Shown in pieces: positions 24,738 through 36,386 of a stretch of 64,000 bases of DNA. Under the pieces are notes generated by a model that was not told where the DNA came from, made no database searches, and worked only from the letters and a program-made list of their open reading frames with translations. The stretch covers positions 17,553,484-17,617,483 of the forward strand of contig OY855913.1 in assembly GCA_963693305.1 (NCBI GenBank). Direction: 5' to 3'. Made by a program: the position numbers and the translations under genes. This DNA comes from Meandrina meandrites. Taxonomy: Eukaryota; Cnidaria; Anthozoa; Scleractinia; Meandrinidae. How positions within the stretch are numbered: position 1 is the stretch's first letter; the number at the start of each line of letters is the position of its first letter.

Positions 24738-24962
24738 GCCCGGGCCAAATCAGGATGAGAAATTATGAGAGTTGACTCTCATGAGACTTTTCGTCAACTT
24801 TCATCCACTATTATCAACTCGGGCGAAACGATAGAAACCTCTCATCGACCCTCATAGAAAATTCGAGCACGGTTAAAGTCGATGAGAGCGCATGAGAGTT
24901 TCAGGCCAAACGAGAGCGAGAGTTTGAACTCTCATCAACTCTCCTCCTCGTTTTGCCCGGGC
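24738..24962. mobile_element. Foldback MITE, GAGAGTTGATGAG family, copy 2
   Basis: The ends are GCCCGGGC on both sides, with TTAA outside the left end and TTTA outside the right. The interior alternates ATGAGAGTTGA-like words in both orientations. It matches the copy at 3336-3600. Confidence 0.7.
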
Positions 24963-25071
24963 TTTACACTGTTACTACCACCTTGCTTAAATACGTTTCA
25001 AAATCTACTCGCTCAGGGACGTCCGTTTGCTAACCCAGACTCCGGAGACCTCCTTTTTATCGGAAAGAAAT

Positions 25072-25695
25072 GTTTATACTAGAAATATTTCACCAGTCTC
25101 TCCCCAGGTCAGCTCGTTTTACTTGTGCCCACGTGCCCAAAAGAAAGGAGACCTCTGGGCACGAGAATGGTTAGGCACGTACCAAGTCACGCACATGATC
25201 CCCGAGGCTCTTGTTCCAGCTGCACGTTACCTCGTTATATAATAGTGTGCCAGCACGTTTTGAACTGCAGGTCACTTTGCATGCATACTTAGCTTGAGCA
25301 TAGTCGAACAACTGCAAATCTGTCAAAGAGGAAAGACAAGATTTTAGGTTTATAATCTTTCCTTTTATTTCTCTCGTTTATGGAACACAAGCTCGAGAAT
25401 ACATTCTTGTTACATCATGTGAATGTTATCTCTAAGTCACGAACATTGAGCAAATTAACGGGTTTACCTCAGTCGGTGTGAGAAACTGTGATGTTGTCCT
25501 TTGATTTGGAGCTATTGTTTATCTGCTCTGATTATTTCGAGGTTTTTTGTTGACTTGGTCGTTCTCTTTATTCATTGGCAAGTTTCACTGCAGGCTGTTA
25601 CACCGATTTGAGCCAAATTAATTAAATTTAGTCAAAGCTGATTTTAAGACATTTATTTTCAGCCTTTGGAACTTTATGAACTTCACCGAGTTGTC
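25072..25695 (+). repeat. Duplicated upstream region of unit 1
   Basis: It aligns with 28914-29495 and with 49840-50513: shared words include GAACTGCAGGTCACTTTGC, CAAATCTGTCAAAGAG and CCGATTTGAGCCAAATTAAT. The 5'-UTR splice donor of the intact copies (GATTTTAG-GTGAG) is altered here to GATTTTAG-GTTTAT by loss of a few bases. Confidence 0.75.
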
Positions 25696-26095
25696 ATGAC
25701 ATGCTATAATCAGAGTGAAGCGGCAGTTGGATGGAACTCCGAAAACCAGCCGGCGAGTTGTTAATGGACAACAACTTCCCCAGATTATCCACCCAATAAT
25801 AATGAAGATTCCCTACAACAGCCAATAGCCCAGAGCAACCGTACCAAATGAGGAATGCAGTGCACACAAGTCCAGTCATCTTCACCTTCGCCGCCATCGC
25901 GACAGGCATTTTTTAAACTACTTGAAGTGAAAAAGAACTGGGAGTTTCGGCCATCGGACCTCGAACGAAATTGCGGCTGGTATCAGGACCAACTGGTCCC
26001 AACTAGGTCGGGACAGTGAATCGCTTCAGAAAGAAATAAACAAACTACAAGAGGAAACTACTGAATTCAGCAACAACACAAGCGACGACAACAAA
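25696..26095 (+). pseudogene. CIPC-like family pseudogene (unit 1)
   Basis: The ATG at 25696 and much of the sequence match the intact genes at 29496 and 50514 (GACAGTGAATCGCTTCAGAA and GAGGAAACTACTGAATTCAG are the same). The reading frame is broken: an extra base near 25728, another indel near 25850, a deletion of about 45 bp over the conserved motif before GLL, and a shorter deletion near the end. With the lost 5' splice donor, this copy is dead. Neighbouring unit 2 lies 3.8 kb to the right in the same orientation. Confidence 0.8.
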
Positions 26096-26099
26096 TTGC

Positions 26100-27555
26100 C
26101 ATGGAGGATTTGCAAACCCAAGTTGGACTCCATGGCCTTTAATTCTTCACGTCTTCATCAGCAAGGCTTTAAATCAACGTCGCTTCTCACTGAATTCGTT
26201 TAACTATTCTTGAAGCGTCATGGTTCAATAATTGATAAATATGATGCAACAATACGGGAGTTAAGATCAGCAGCTCATGGTTGAAAACCATTCACGTATC
26301 CTTTACTTATTTATAGTTTCTATATCGTATTTTAACCTCTAGTTCCTAAGTATATGCACTGCTTCCTTTAATATGGGATGCCCCTTTTTTGCTTATTTAA
26401 TGCCGTGTGAGCTTAGTTCACACTATAATAGTTTACATTTAATTTGTGTTGTTACTCCTAGTTCCTATCTCCGAGTTTTCACACTTCGTCCTTCAAGTTG
26501 AATGCAGGCTAGGTGCCAGTGATAGTTTCCTCATGTAATGCAATTGCATTGCTTATTTAGTTGACGTGTGCGCTCAGTTCGTACCATTAACGGTTTACAT
26601 TTTGTTTGCGTTGTTTTACTTATGAATTTAAGTCTTGCCGATCAGTAACTGTGCTCATATCGTGAGTGGCTCCTCCTAAAATATTCTGCAATTGGTATAG
26701 GACTTAATGGAGCCCAAATTAATTTTGAAATGCACGCATATTAGGTATCCTACTGATGAATGGTTACGGCAATTATATATTTACAGGAGCTAGTATTGTG
26801 ATATCAGCGCAAAAATATAGGTCCCCGATGGGTCTGTGAGTTCTGCTGGTCAACAGTAAGGTTTGCAAGTTACTGATTAATTAATGTTTATGAATTGAAG
26901 TGAAACTGTTGTTATTTTCTGTAAGTCTTGTACCGTGGAGGGTTTTTTTATGGTAAACGAAAGTCAACGAGTTTTCCGCTGTTCGGTTTGATTGCGCTTT
27001 TGCGTAAAAAATACAAAAAGCTTTCGGGTAAGAAATGCAGACGTCCTCAACCGATTTGAACGAAATACCTTTAAAATATTTTATTCAATTGATCATGTGA
27101 AAACGTTTGACGCGAAGTTGAGTCGATCAGCCCTCACATTGCACGACAAGCTTGCGTTGATTTGTTCCGATTCTTTCAGTTGGTTCCGATTTCCCTATTG
27201 TTACACATCACATTCCAGTGAGTCCATTCTATTGTTACGCACATTCCATCGCGTTTGCCAACAAAATGTTCTGACTGGTATCAAGCCAGCAGAACTCAAA
27301 AGTGCTGGCCATGAATCATTCAAAATTCTTTTTCTCTTCCACTGAAATCAATGTATGGTCGACAAAATTGTTTCAGCAAGCAATTTTAAATATTGTTCTA
27401 ACTTAAAATCTCCGAGGTCTTGTCTCAAGACCTCTGTTGACTCGTTTACATTTTCTTGACCGGCGGTAAAAGAAGACCTACTGATTAAGAAGTGTTCTGA
27501 AATAACAAGCTTGAACATTTACCTGAAAGAAAATATGAAAATAAGATATGTTGCG
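26100..27555. other. Intergenic, no gene recognised
   Basis: One 117-codon frame (26992-27345, plus) opens with a non-ATG codon and has no recognisable motif. Two similar stretches (about 26400-26450 and 26565-26610, both with TTTACATTT and GTGTTGTT/GCGTTGTT) suggest a small local duplication. Confidence 0.5.
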
Positions 27556-27563
27556 AGTCTTGA

Positions 27564-27935
27564 AGGGGCTACGTCACGAGATTTCGCAGACTTTTGATCT
27601 TAACTATTCTGAAATTAGAGGTAGGCAACTTAACCCACTAAAACCATCACTAAACATCTAAAGGAAGACACGACCTTAATTTGCAGATAGAAATCAAACT
27701 AAAGCTATAAATATTGATTTTTTGACGACGCTCAGAAACAACTTGAAAAGTTTAGCCTTAAAAGTTGCAATCCATTACCCTCAAAGCCATTCTCAGCCAA
27801 ATATGCTTATTAACATTTTCAGTGCTCTAATATAACAATTGTTAATAAAAATGGCCCATTATTTTTAGGTTTCCTACGCCAAAAATATAAACTTAGGCTG
27901 TTCAAAAACCTGTTAAAATCCGTGACGAAGCCCCT
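27564..27935. mobile_element. TTAA-type MITE (AGGGGCTACGTCACG family)
   Basis: The left end AGGGGCTACGTCACG and right end CGTGACGAAGCCCCT are inverted with one mismatch. TTAA follows the right end (27936-27939); the left has TTGA (27560-27563), one base off. The interior is non-coding. Confidence 0.7.
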
Positions 27936-27939
27936 TTAA

Positions 27940-28290
27940 GAAAAGGCAAGGTAGCAATGAAACTTTCTTATCCGGCGCGGCGCGAGATCAGATGCTGTGA
28001 CGTCATCGTGTTTAAAAAGTTCTGTTTTCACCGTCCACACGAAAACACGAAAACGGCGTTTTAAAACAATTTCCACTCTGGAGAGCGTTTTTGGTCACCG
28101 TTTTCACAGGATACGTGTGGACGGAAGTTTTTTCAATGCGTTTTAGTTGTTTTATCCACTTTGTTTATTTTTGACCGCTTCAGCCCTCAGGATCAGTTTG
28201 CCGTCTATGTTTTCCGTTTTAACTAAGTTACTGATCCAAGGCCTTCAGGAGATCCGGCACCACTCATCGGTTTGTCGCTGTGATATTGCA
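27940..28290. repeat. Foldback around 28030-28125
   Basis: CACCGTCCACACGAAAAC and GTTTTCACAGGATACGTGTGGACGG lie in inverted orientation, forming a short element in otherwise unrecognised DNA. Confidence 0.5.
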
Positions 28291-28796
28291 GAGTTTTATT
28301 ATATTTGTTTCATATGGGAGTCCCCCCCGGGCATGTATCTGATATATCTAGCAAAATTTGGGAAGAAAACATGCCATTGTGAAATCGGTCAGATTGTACC
28401 TGAAGAAGGCTGGTTTGGCCAGCCGAAATATAGTACACAAATTTAAAACCTTTCTACGTTGTATCGACTTCTGCTTTTTTTATAGTGTCAAACAGACTGC
28501 GGACTATAGACCTGGGATAAAATACGGACCAATGGTAAAATAAGGAAATATGTAGCCTGTGTAGCTGGTGGTTTAAAGAACTTATTTGGGGTAGAAGGCA
28601 CGCGCGCATTCTAATATACCCCAATTAAACTGCCAGCCACGCAGGCTACGTTGCCTGGTACACTTCAAATCTACAAGCACAAGGTCCATGTCACGAAAAA
28701 AAATGACTAAACTGGAACTATTTCATTTCAATGACCGCTGACCACAGAACTTGTAGTTAGGCACCATTCTCCTTGTTTTTTTGTGCCCATGTGACC

Positions 28797-29142
28797 AAAT
28801 CAAACGAGAGCTCTGGTTAGGCCCGTTGCCAAGTCACTTACACGTTTGATTACATAGTAGCGTGCCACCACGTTTTTAACTACAGGTCACTTTGCACGTA
28901 TATTTGAGCATGTTTATACTAAAGATATTTCACCATTCTTACCCCAGCTCAACTTGTTTTTGTTTTTTTTTTTGTGAGAATGGCTAGGCACGTGCCAAGT
29001 CACGCACACGATTCACGTTATCCACGTTACCTCGTTATATAATAGTGTGCCACCACGTTTTGAACTGCAGGTCACTTTGCTTGCATACTTGAGCATAGTT
29101 GAACAACTACAAATCTGTCAAAGAGAAAAGGCAAGATTTTAG
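28797..29142 (+). promoter_or_regulatory. Promoter and untranslated exon 1 of the unit 2 gene, with internal duplication
   Basis: A segment of about 185 bp containing CCAAGTCAC, GTGCCACCACGTTTT and CAGGTCACTTTGC occurs twice (from about 28822 and from about 28987). The second copy has one CACGTG (28989-28994). The exon ends CAAGATTTTAG at 29142, followed by the donor GTGAGG. Confidence 0.5.
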
Positions 29143-29462
29143 GTGAGGCATAATTTGTTGTTTATAATCTTTGCTTTTGTTTCTCCTGTTTATAGAACAC
29201 AAGCTCAAGTGTACATTTTCGTTACTTTATGTGAATACTATGTATAAATTGAACTCACGAACTTAAACCAAATTAACGGGCTTCAGTACCTCGATATAAC
29301 GACCTGTGAAATTTTCTTTGATTTGGAACTATGTAGTGTGTCCTTCTCCAGATTGTTTTGAGGTTATTTGTTGTCTTGGTCGATTTACTGCCGGTTCTTA
29401 AACCGATTTGAGCCAAATTAATAAAATTTGGTTAAATGTGATTCGAATACACTTATTTTCAG
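29143..29462 (+). other. 5'-UTR intron of the unit 2 gene
   Basis: The donor TTTTAG-GTGAGG and acceptor TTATTTTCAG-CC are both conserved in unit 3 (49953-50479). The acceptor lies 33 bp before the ATG at 29496. Confidence 0.65.
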
Positions 29463-29495
29463 CCTTAGGAACTTTATCAACTCCACTGAGTTATC

Positions 29496-29915
29496 ATGAC
29501 AAGTCATGTTCTAAGTGAAGCGACTGTGGATGGAAACCCGAAAACCAGCGAGTGGCTAATGGACAACAACATTCTAAATGATCCGGGCAACAACAATGAA
29601 GATTCCCAAACCAATAGCCCAGAGCAACCAAAAGAGGAATGCAGCGCACATAAGTCCGGCCAATTTCACCTTCGTCGCCCACGCCTCAGGCAATTATTAA
29701 GTTCCTCGAAGAGAGAAAGAGCTGGGAGCTTTGCAAAACAGGATCGCTATGAGCGCACGTTCCAAGTTCTTCAGCAATCGGGCCTCCTTGAAATTACGGC
29801 TGATGTCTTTCAACTAGGTCGGGACAGTGAATCGCTTCAGAAAGAAATAGACAAACTACAAGAGGAAACTACTGAATTCAGCAGGCATTTAATTGAGCAA
29901 CAACACAAGCGATAA
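29496..29915 (+). CDS. CIPC-like coiled-coil protein, unit 2
   Basis: It encodes 139 residues in one coding exon. Residues 1-80 are polar, with a basic stretch (60-75, RRPRLRQLLSSSKRER). Residues 83-101 are DRYERTFQVLQQSGLLEIT, followed by a heptad-like coiled coil (about 105-136) including LQKEIDKLQEET. This C-terminal module is shared with five other copies in the window and resembles, from memory of the family, the conserved C-terminal part of CIPC (CLOCK-interacting pacemaker), a nuclear repressor of CLOCK:BMAL1. By hand count about 80% of residues equal the unit 3 protein, with most changes in the N-terminal half. The start is supported by the conserved ATG and the 5'-UTR acceptor just above. 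Function as a clock factor is inference. Confidence 0.7.
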   Translation: MTSHVLSEATVDGNPKTSEWLMDNNILNDPGNNNEDSQTNSPEQPKEECSAHKSGQFHLRRPRLRQLLSSSKRERAGSFAKQDRYERTFQVLQQSGLLEITADVFQLGRDSESLQKEIDKLQEETTEFSRHLIEQQHKR

Positions 29916-30604
29916 GCACAAAGTACTATAGCCAATCAAAGCGGAGGTGCGAAGGGAGGTCATAGATGATTATCACCACTAAAATAACCCGGAGACCTGG
30001 GACGAGTTGAAATCTCATTCACAAGTGCAACGGAAACGGAAATATATATAAAAAAACGTCTTAAAAGATAGGCTATTTTGGGAACAGTCTTTTTCTTTCA
30101 TATCGTGCGACACGAAAACACGAATAAGAATGAAGCAAGTCGATATCGAGAGCAGCGAGTAGCGAGGCCGCGAGCTGAAAGAGAAGCGCAGGCGCGGAAG
30201 GAAGGAACCCATTTAGTCGAAGAGAAAGGAACCCATTTCCCCCCTCGTTTTATCCGATTTGCATAATTTTAACTTTCTGGTAGCGCATAATATTTCAGGA
30301 AGAAAATCTGACTGTTCGTAGTCGAAAGATATGCAGAAGCAGTTCACGTTTTCCTTGCTTGCGTTTGCACTTGCATTAGCAATGTTCACATGTAAAGCAA
30401 ACGCAAACCAGGTGCAAGAAACTTGACAATTCATCATTCTTTGCGCTTATATTTGCGTTGTGCTAGTTCACACGTTTATTAGCCTGTGTGCAGCCATCTC
30501 TTATTTCCTCACGCGGAAAAAGGACACGTTCCTTTTCCGCGCGAGGAAATAGGAGACGGCTACACGCACGCTACATGTTTATTCTTGCATTTGCGTTTAC
30601 GTTG

Positions 30605-30804
30605 NNNNNNNNNNNNNNNNNNNNNNNNNNNNNNNNNNNNNNNNNNNNNNNNNNNNNNNNNNNNNNNNNNNNNNNNNNNNNNNNNNNNNNNNNNNNNNNN
30701 NNNNNNNNNNNNNNNNNNNNNNNNNNNNNNNNNNNNNNNNNNNNNNNNNNNNNNNNNNNNNNNNNNNNNNNNNNNNNNNNNNNNNNNNNNNNNNNNNNNN
30801 NNNN
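30605..30804. other. Assembly gap (200 N)
   Basis: Exactly 200 N, the size of a placeholder gap. It hides the junction between unit 2 and the left arm of the large inverted repeat. Confidence 1.
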
Positions 30805-31419
30805 CGCGAAAAAAAGTGTCCGTAACTGAGCTGGCCGCTTACGAGAAAAGGTTCCCGTAAGAAGCCACTAGAGGTGTAGGGGATAGATGGCCGCTTACAG
30901 GAGCTTGCCCAGCTACCAATAAATACCGTATTGTAACTGGACGTGGATGACGACAAAACAAACACTGAAATATGGTACTGCATTTACTGGGAAATCATTG
31001 TGATGAACGGCGATGTAAAGTTGATTGATAAAAACAAGATACAGCGGTTGTTAATAGGATTTTCTTTCGGATGTCCGCTTATGGGAGCTTAAAACAAAGA
31101 AAAGTCTAAGTCGTAATCTCTGAAAGTGTCCACGGCCGCTTACGGGAATGTCCGCTTACGAGAATGTGAAAATGCAGGGTTTGTATGGGAGTTAAAACGG
31201 GTTTCAAACAAGGCGGCCGTAAGTAGAGCTGTCCGCTTACGACTGTAATGGTTTTTTGAGATAAAAGCGCGCTCCTCGATTTGATAATGTGGTGTGCTAG
31301 TAGGACAACCCTGCTTTAAATACAAAGATTATTTCCAGTTCGCACCAGGCAAGAACTGAGCTTTTGGAGTGTCTGAGCCTTTTGAGAAAAAGTGATTTCA
31401 GATCAAGCGATTTTGAAGA

Positions 31420-31900
31420 GGTCTTCGTTTTGTACATTTGGCAGGGTTATGTACAAAACGAAGACCCCGGTCAAATTCGTCGATAACCGCAATCTTAGTG
31501 CTCCTTGTTTCTGCTTCGGTCGAGAATCATGTGTAAGCCTTTAGGAAGTGATTTCAAGACGATTTGAAGGGGTCTTCGTTTTGTACATTTGGCAGGGTTA
31601 TGTACAAAACGAAGACCCCGGTCAAACTCGTTGATAACCGCAAATCTCTGTGCTCCTTGTTTCTGCTTCGGCCGAGAATCATGTGTGAGCGTTTTAGAAG
31701 TGATTTCAAAACGATTTTAAAGGGGTCTTTCGTTTTGTACTTTTAGTAGAGTTATGTACAAAACGAAGACCCCGGTGAAATTCGCTGAAAATCGCATATT
31801 TTGTTGTTCCTTGTTTCGAGAATCATGTGTGAACCTTTTTCAAGTGATTTCAAGACGATTTTGAAGGGTTCTTCGTTTTTGGGTCTTAGGTGTTCGGTCT
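31420..31900 (+). repeat. Tandem units of about 150 bp each carrying a perfect hairpin (left arm)
   Basis: Each unit has GGGGTCTTCGTTTTGTACA, a loop of about 12 nt, then the exact complement, followed by CTTGTTTC...CGAGAATCATGTGT. Hairpins lie at about 31420-31466, 31569-31619 and 31722-31773; a fourth, decayed unit follows. Confidence 0.85.
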
Positions 31901-31967
31901 TCGTTTTGTACCCACCCGCAAACGGGTCAATTGTTGGGTTGCACACTTTTAAAAACATTCGTCAACG

Positions 31968-32165
31968 AAGATACCTCGCCATCTTGAATTTAATTCTTTC
32001 TGCTTACCGCGTACCGCGTAGCCAGCTCAACTTAAGATACCTTGCCATCTTGAATTTAATTCTTTCTGTCGTACCGCGTACCGCGTAGCCAGCTACTTAA
32101 ATAAGATTCTTCGCCATCTTGGATTTAATTCTTTCTGCGTACCGCATACCGCGTAGCCATCCCTT
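31968..32165 (+). repeat. Three ~63-bp tandem repeats (left arm)
   Basis: The unit contains GCCATCTTGAATTTAATTCT and then ACCGCGTACCGCGTAGCC. The mirror copy is at 40547-40750. Confidence 0.8.
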
Positions 32166-34402
32166 TTCAGTACCGGACTCGATGTGGCGGCGTACCCTGC
32201 AGTTACTCCGCTTACTTTAAAACTGTTCAGAGCGTAGTGAAACGCCATCGAAGAAAGTTTTCAAGCTTCTACTCGCTGTGACAGTGTAAAGGCGCTCGAC
32301 TTCGCTTGACGAACGACACAAGCAAATTGAAGGTGCGATAAAAGTGACAACAAAGAGAATAGGTTTATTCAATGCACACGAATTCATCTGTTTCTTCAAG
32401 TATCATGCTTTATTTATTGTCCTTTAATAGAAGCTTATTGACTTTCCAATTTCCAAATGCCATATACCCGGGCATATACCTTTAAGCGACATACGCGCAG
32501 CAGCAACAACAACAACACCGTGTTTTGTTTCCGGAGCCTTGAGATTTTCCCTGAGTTCTCCACCAAAAATACTCAACAAAGTTTGTTGGAACTGAATCAG
32601 TTTGGTCCCATAGCCATGGCATAAAGGTGACCAGTGGCACAGCAATCAAGCAAGCGTACAGCACCTCTGTCTTTTAGCCTGCCAACACAGTCGAAAACGT
32701 ATGGAGCGACTTCACAGGCTAGGATCGGTTTCGGAGGTCAAGTTTCCTAGCCAGCGTAGCTTGGCGTTCTAGTCAGTCACGGAGAGCGAGAAATCGCGCG
32801 CGTTTCCCGACCCCGCACTACTGTCGACTATTGTAAGCGCCGTTAGCGCCGAGAGAAAGGCTTCCTTACCACTACAGTAGCCCTCGATTACTTTCCGTTG
32901 ATTTCTAGTTTGCCTGATTGAACGAATATATTAAATGAAAATAGTAAACAGAGAGATTCACCTTTTAGATTGATCTGGCAAGGATCTGGTTTGATTGACA
33001 TGCTGTCCTGTTTCTGATTGGATAAAACCACAGGAGAAAAATTCTTCCTGTAAATTTGGCGCGCTGCAAGTGATAAAAGTCGTTCGCCCTTGGTCTGCTG
33101 CCAAACCGGAAACGAGAAACGAAAGAAAGTGTACAATTCCCCTTTCGTGGTGCTTTTACTGGCACACGATCGAACGTAAATATCGCCTCCAAAGAGGAAT
33201 TTATCAGCTAAAGCTGAAATCCGCCGCCTTGTGTTCGATGGAGAAGTTGAAGCTGTATTGTTCTGACAGAGGCACAGAGCTTGCCCGCTCGGCTTTCGAT
33301 CGTAGGGATGAGATGATTTGCCTTTTCTTGGAGACTTTTCCAAGCAGAGCGAAGAATTGCTCTGGTAGTTATCTCCTGTTCCATTTCTCTGTACAAGAAA
33401 CAAGAGAGACAATCTCTTCTTCCCAGTGTAGGCATTTTCTTGAAGGGTCTTGACAAAGTCCGAGCCAGGGAGTCATGTGAGCCATTCCGCATTCCGGTTA
33501 GCTCAAGTAACACACCAGCAAGCCTGGTTAGCCTACGATTAGTTTAGTAGTGAGCCTTTTTATCGGGATAAGAAATTTCTGGCTCGCATGACTTACATGG
33601 CTCGCATATTGTACAAACTCATCCAGAGGCATCAATCCGAAAGAAACTTTCAGGAAAACTGGACTTGACAGCGTAACCCCAAACCGAACTGTATACACGA
33701 GGTGTCAAATTGACCGGCTCTTTATATGGGCTGTACTCGGCTCACTGCACTCGCTGATTCTGCTGATTCAGTTTATTTTTTACCCTCAACCACTTGGGAG
33801 CATGTTCGCAGGTGTTAACTCTATTGTGAACAATTTTACACTGACGACATTCGAACATACAGACAAGTTTGAATACCTGTCGTCAGCCAAAGGCTGAAAT
33901 CCGTACGGGACATTCGCGCGCGTGAGCTTTGCGTGTATTGTGACACGGGTAAAGTCGTTGATAGTCTCTTTCGCAGCCTGTGACGGAGACTAAGTCGTTG
34001 AATGGTTGAGCTAATTTTATTTCAATAGGTTTGGGAATATACTGAAGGTATACATGTATTTTCGTAATCTAGCGATCATTTCATTTCGAAAATTAGCTCA
34101 TAGCATAAAAATTACACTTGGCCTCAATTTGAGCTCTGGCATGCTCAAACCGGGAGCCGTCATTGCAATCCCTCATCCATTTGTTTAAAAATCTCAGCAC
34201 ATATAAATCATGATAAATACTATAGGCTCAACCTTCAGTATATATTTGTAAAGAATATCGCTAGGATAAATAGTGTCCACACGGTTTTCAGACAACGATA
34301 TTTTTTGCAATTCGCAAGATTTCTCAAGGGACAGCGACGCATCTTGAACAAATGGAACAGCCGAAAACATCTTGCCTCAAACTACGAATGGGACGGTATC
34401 GA

Positions 34403-34492
34403 TAGCCTGTGTACAGCCGTCCCGCTCCCCTCAAAAAAATCGGTTAGGGAACCGATTTTTTTGAGGGGAGCGGGACGGCTGTACACAGGCTA
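34403..34492. repeat. Perfect 90-bp foldback in the left arm
   Basis: TAGCCTGTGTACAGCCGTCC and its complement close a stem of about 40 bp; the mirror copy is at 38224-38313. The outer words are like those of the foldbacks at 30481-30572 and 51461-51555. Confidence 0.85.
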
Positions 34493-36329
34493 CTGGAACC
34501 ATAGCCTACTGCAATTTACGTAGATGGTGCCACTCGGCTCGAACTCGACACGAACTCGAGATCCGAAAGCTCGAAAGCAAGTAACTTTGAAAGAGGAACA
34601 AAAGAAAAATCCCTGACACAGTTTTGTTGCCCAATTATCGGGCAACGTTCTTGCCAAATTTCAGCGAAAAAGGTTTTAAACCTTTTAAAAGACGAACTAA
34701 ATGTGCGACACGCGAATGAGAGGCGGCTGTATTCGCAGGCTATTCGAATTTGGAATGGGGCATTTTTCCGGTTTAATTACACAAGACGTGTGAAAAAGTG
34801 ATTACGCGTTGATCGATGAGTTGAAGGCTCATTTTACTTAAACAAAGGGAATTACTATCAAAGCGGTCTCCATCTGTCACAAGTATAAACAGTTCTATGG
34901 CAATCGCGGTCGCGAGCAACATAAAGGAAGCTTCAAACGAAGAACTAATCCTGATACCAATGAGGTTATTTTCATTCCTGTAAGCAGAGAAACGATCAAC
35001 GAAACCATGCTTTTAGACTGAGAGCATCTGGGTATATTTTTTTTTGTCAAAACAATAGTGCGTTTGTCAATCTTTAGGCGATACTTTTACATCTGTAATA
35101 ACACTCAATATTAGACAAAACATGTACGCATGTAATAAAGTACTGATCTCTCCTATAGTGCCAGGCGTTAGGTGAGTTAGGGAGCACCGTGAAATTCGGG
35201 ATTAGCGTGGCGACGCACCGTTTTTGGCGCTGCTCCCCGCCGGGGACTAACCGAACACTTGGAACAGGCTAAGTGCCAGCAGCATCTCCTGATCAAAATA
35301 TGACCCTTTGTCGCTGGCGGCTAACACTTCGTCCAAATCTTTGCCAAATTCTTTTATTCTTTTTCGTTTTGGTGCTTTCTATGTACTTAAAGGGACACGA
35401 ACGTTGCCTTTTTTCTTTGACGACCTAACCGAGGGACATTGGTTCCAGACCTCTCGATTCGAAGACCGCTCGAGCGCGTTCGAAAAAAATACGGCTGTTT
35501 TGCAGTCTACAGATATTAAAGGTAATTACAAAATATAAAAAATTTCTGATATCACGTCACTTATATTTCGTGACTTTTTTTAATCGCGAAATTAATGTGT
35601 CGCAAAAATTTCATGTAATAAGCTAAATGGCTTCTGGAAAAACTTAAAAATGTTTAAGATAAGCTGTTAATAATAAAGTTAATTATTAACATATTGAGCA
35701 GTCGTGGTGTTAAAAAAAATATTGGCAATATGTTTATCATTTGCCAATGACTATGTGTGGAAGATTTGAAGAATTTTGAGTGAAAATATCCCTGTCTTTA
35801 ATATGGTCAAAAATGCACCAAATTTGCCAGGGCAGGTACCTTAAGAAGACTATTAAAAGACGTTATTACTGCAGTTACATTTTATGAGTCTAAGATGTGC
35901 TACAAACTGAGATGTTCAACATAAATTATGTATCATGCAATAAGAAAACAATAATCATGGTAATTTCAAGGTATTTCCTTGTAACCATTTAGTTCAGTTG
36001 TACTGTGAGACCACAGTTTTGCATTTATTTCATATACTGCTCATTTAACACGAAATTAAAACAAATGGGCAAAATAAACATGTTGTCCGACTCTCAGCTT
36101 TGCTGGGGTATGTTCTTAGAAATTAGGTTCCAAAAATTGTGGTAAATCTCAGCCTCATATTTTTATAAAAAAGGTTCTTATAAAAGGGTATAGGAGATTG
36201 TATGGATTTAAATTTGAACGTAAATATATGAGTTTACATGCAAATTGAGTTGAAAATATTTCTTTCTTTCCATTGAAAGGCTATTAGAGGAGGCCATCAT
36301 CTCCACTTATTCTGGTGGGTCCTGAGCTT

Positions 36330-36386
36330 GTATAGTAGTTTTGACTGGTCAAAACTACTATAGGGAACTGGTCAAAACTACTATAC
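36330..36386. repeat. Centre of the palindrome
   Basis: The arms meet at TATAGTAGTTTTGAC and GTCAAAACTACTATA. The 25-bp spacer itself contains another GTCAAAACTACTATA plus GGGAACTG, so one end motif is present three times. Confidence 0.9.

Larger units (their letters stand above)
28290..30604 (+). repeat. Duplicated unit 2
   Basis: It is colinear with unit 3 (49360-51680): both start near ATATCTAGCAAAATTTGGGA, include a GCCTGTGTAGCTGG foldback (28556-28655), the gene, then GATGATTATCACCACT and a TTGCGTTTGCACTTGCATTAG stretch, and end with a foldback of AGCCTGTG...GCAGCC type (30481-30572). It is interrupted on the right by the assembly gap. Confidence 0.85.
30805..36345 (+). repeat. Left arm of the giant inverted repeat
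   Basis: The arm of about 5.54 kb is the reverse complement of 36371-41892. Differences include a base change in ACAGGAAG/ACAGGGAG near 33045, two near 33495-33520, an extra stretch of about 20 bp near 31360 and single-base indels near 30830 and 32070. Overlapping open frames of 100-174 codons around 32888-33513 occur on both strands, but none shows a known domain. Confidence 0.95.

Noticed and set aside
26992..27345. 117-codon plus-strand frame
   Set aside because: It starts at a non-ATG codon and shows no motif or splice context.
28989..29028. A 31-bp E-box pair in the unit 2 promoter
   Set aside because: Only one CACGTG is present (28989); the nearby CACGTT sites are at other distances (25 and 34 bp).
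30486..30983. Open frames running through the N gap
   Set aside because: They are open only because N codons are not stops.
32888..33513. Overlapping frames of 101-174 codons in the palindrome arms (mirrored at 39203-39828)
   Set aside because: Three frames on both strands are open at once, none has a known domain, and conservation between arms reflects the DNA duplication, not protein constraint.
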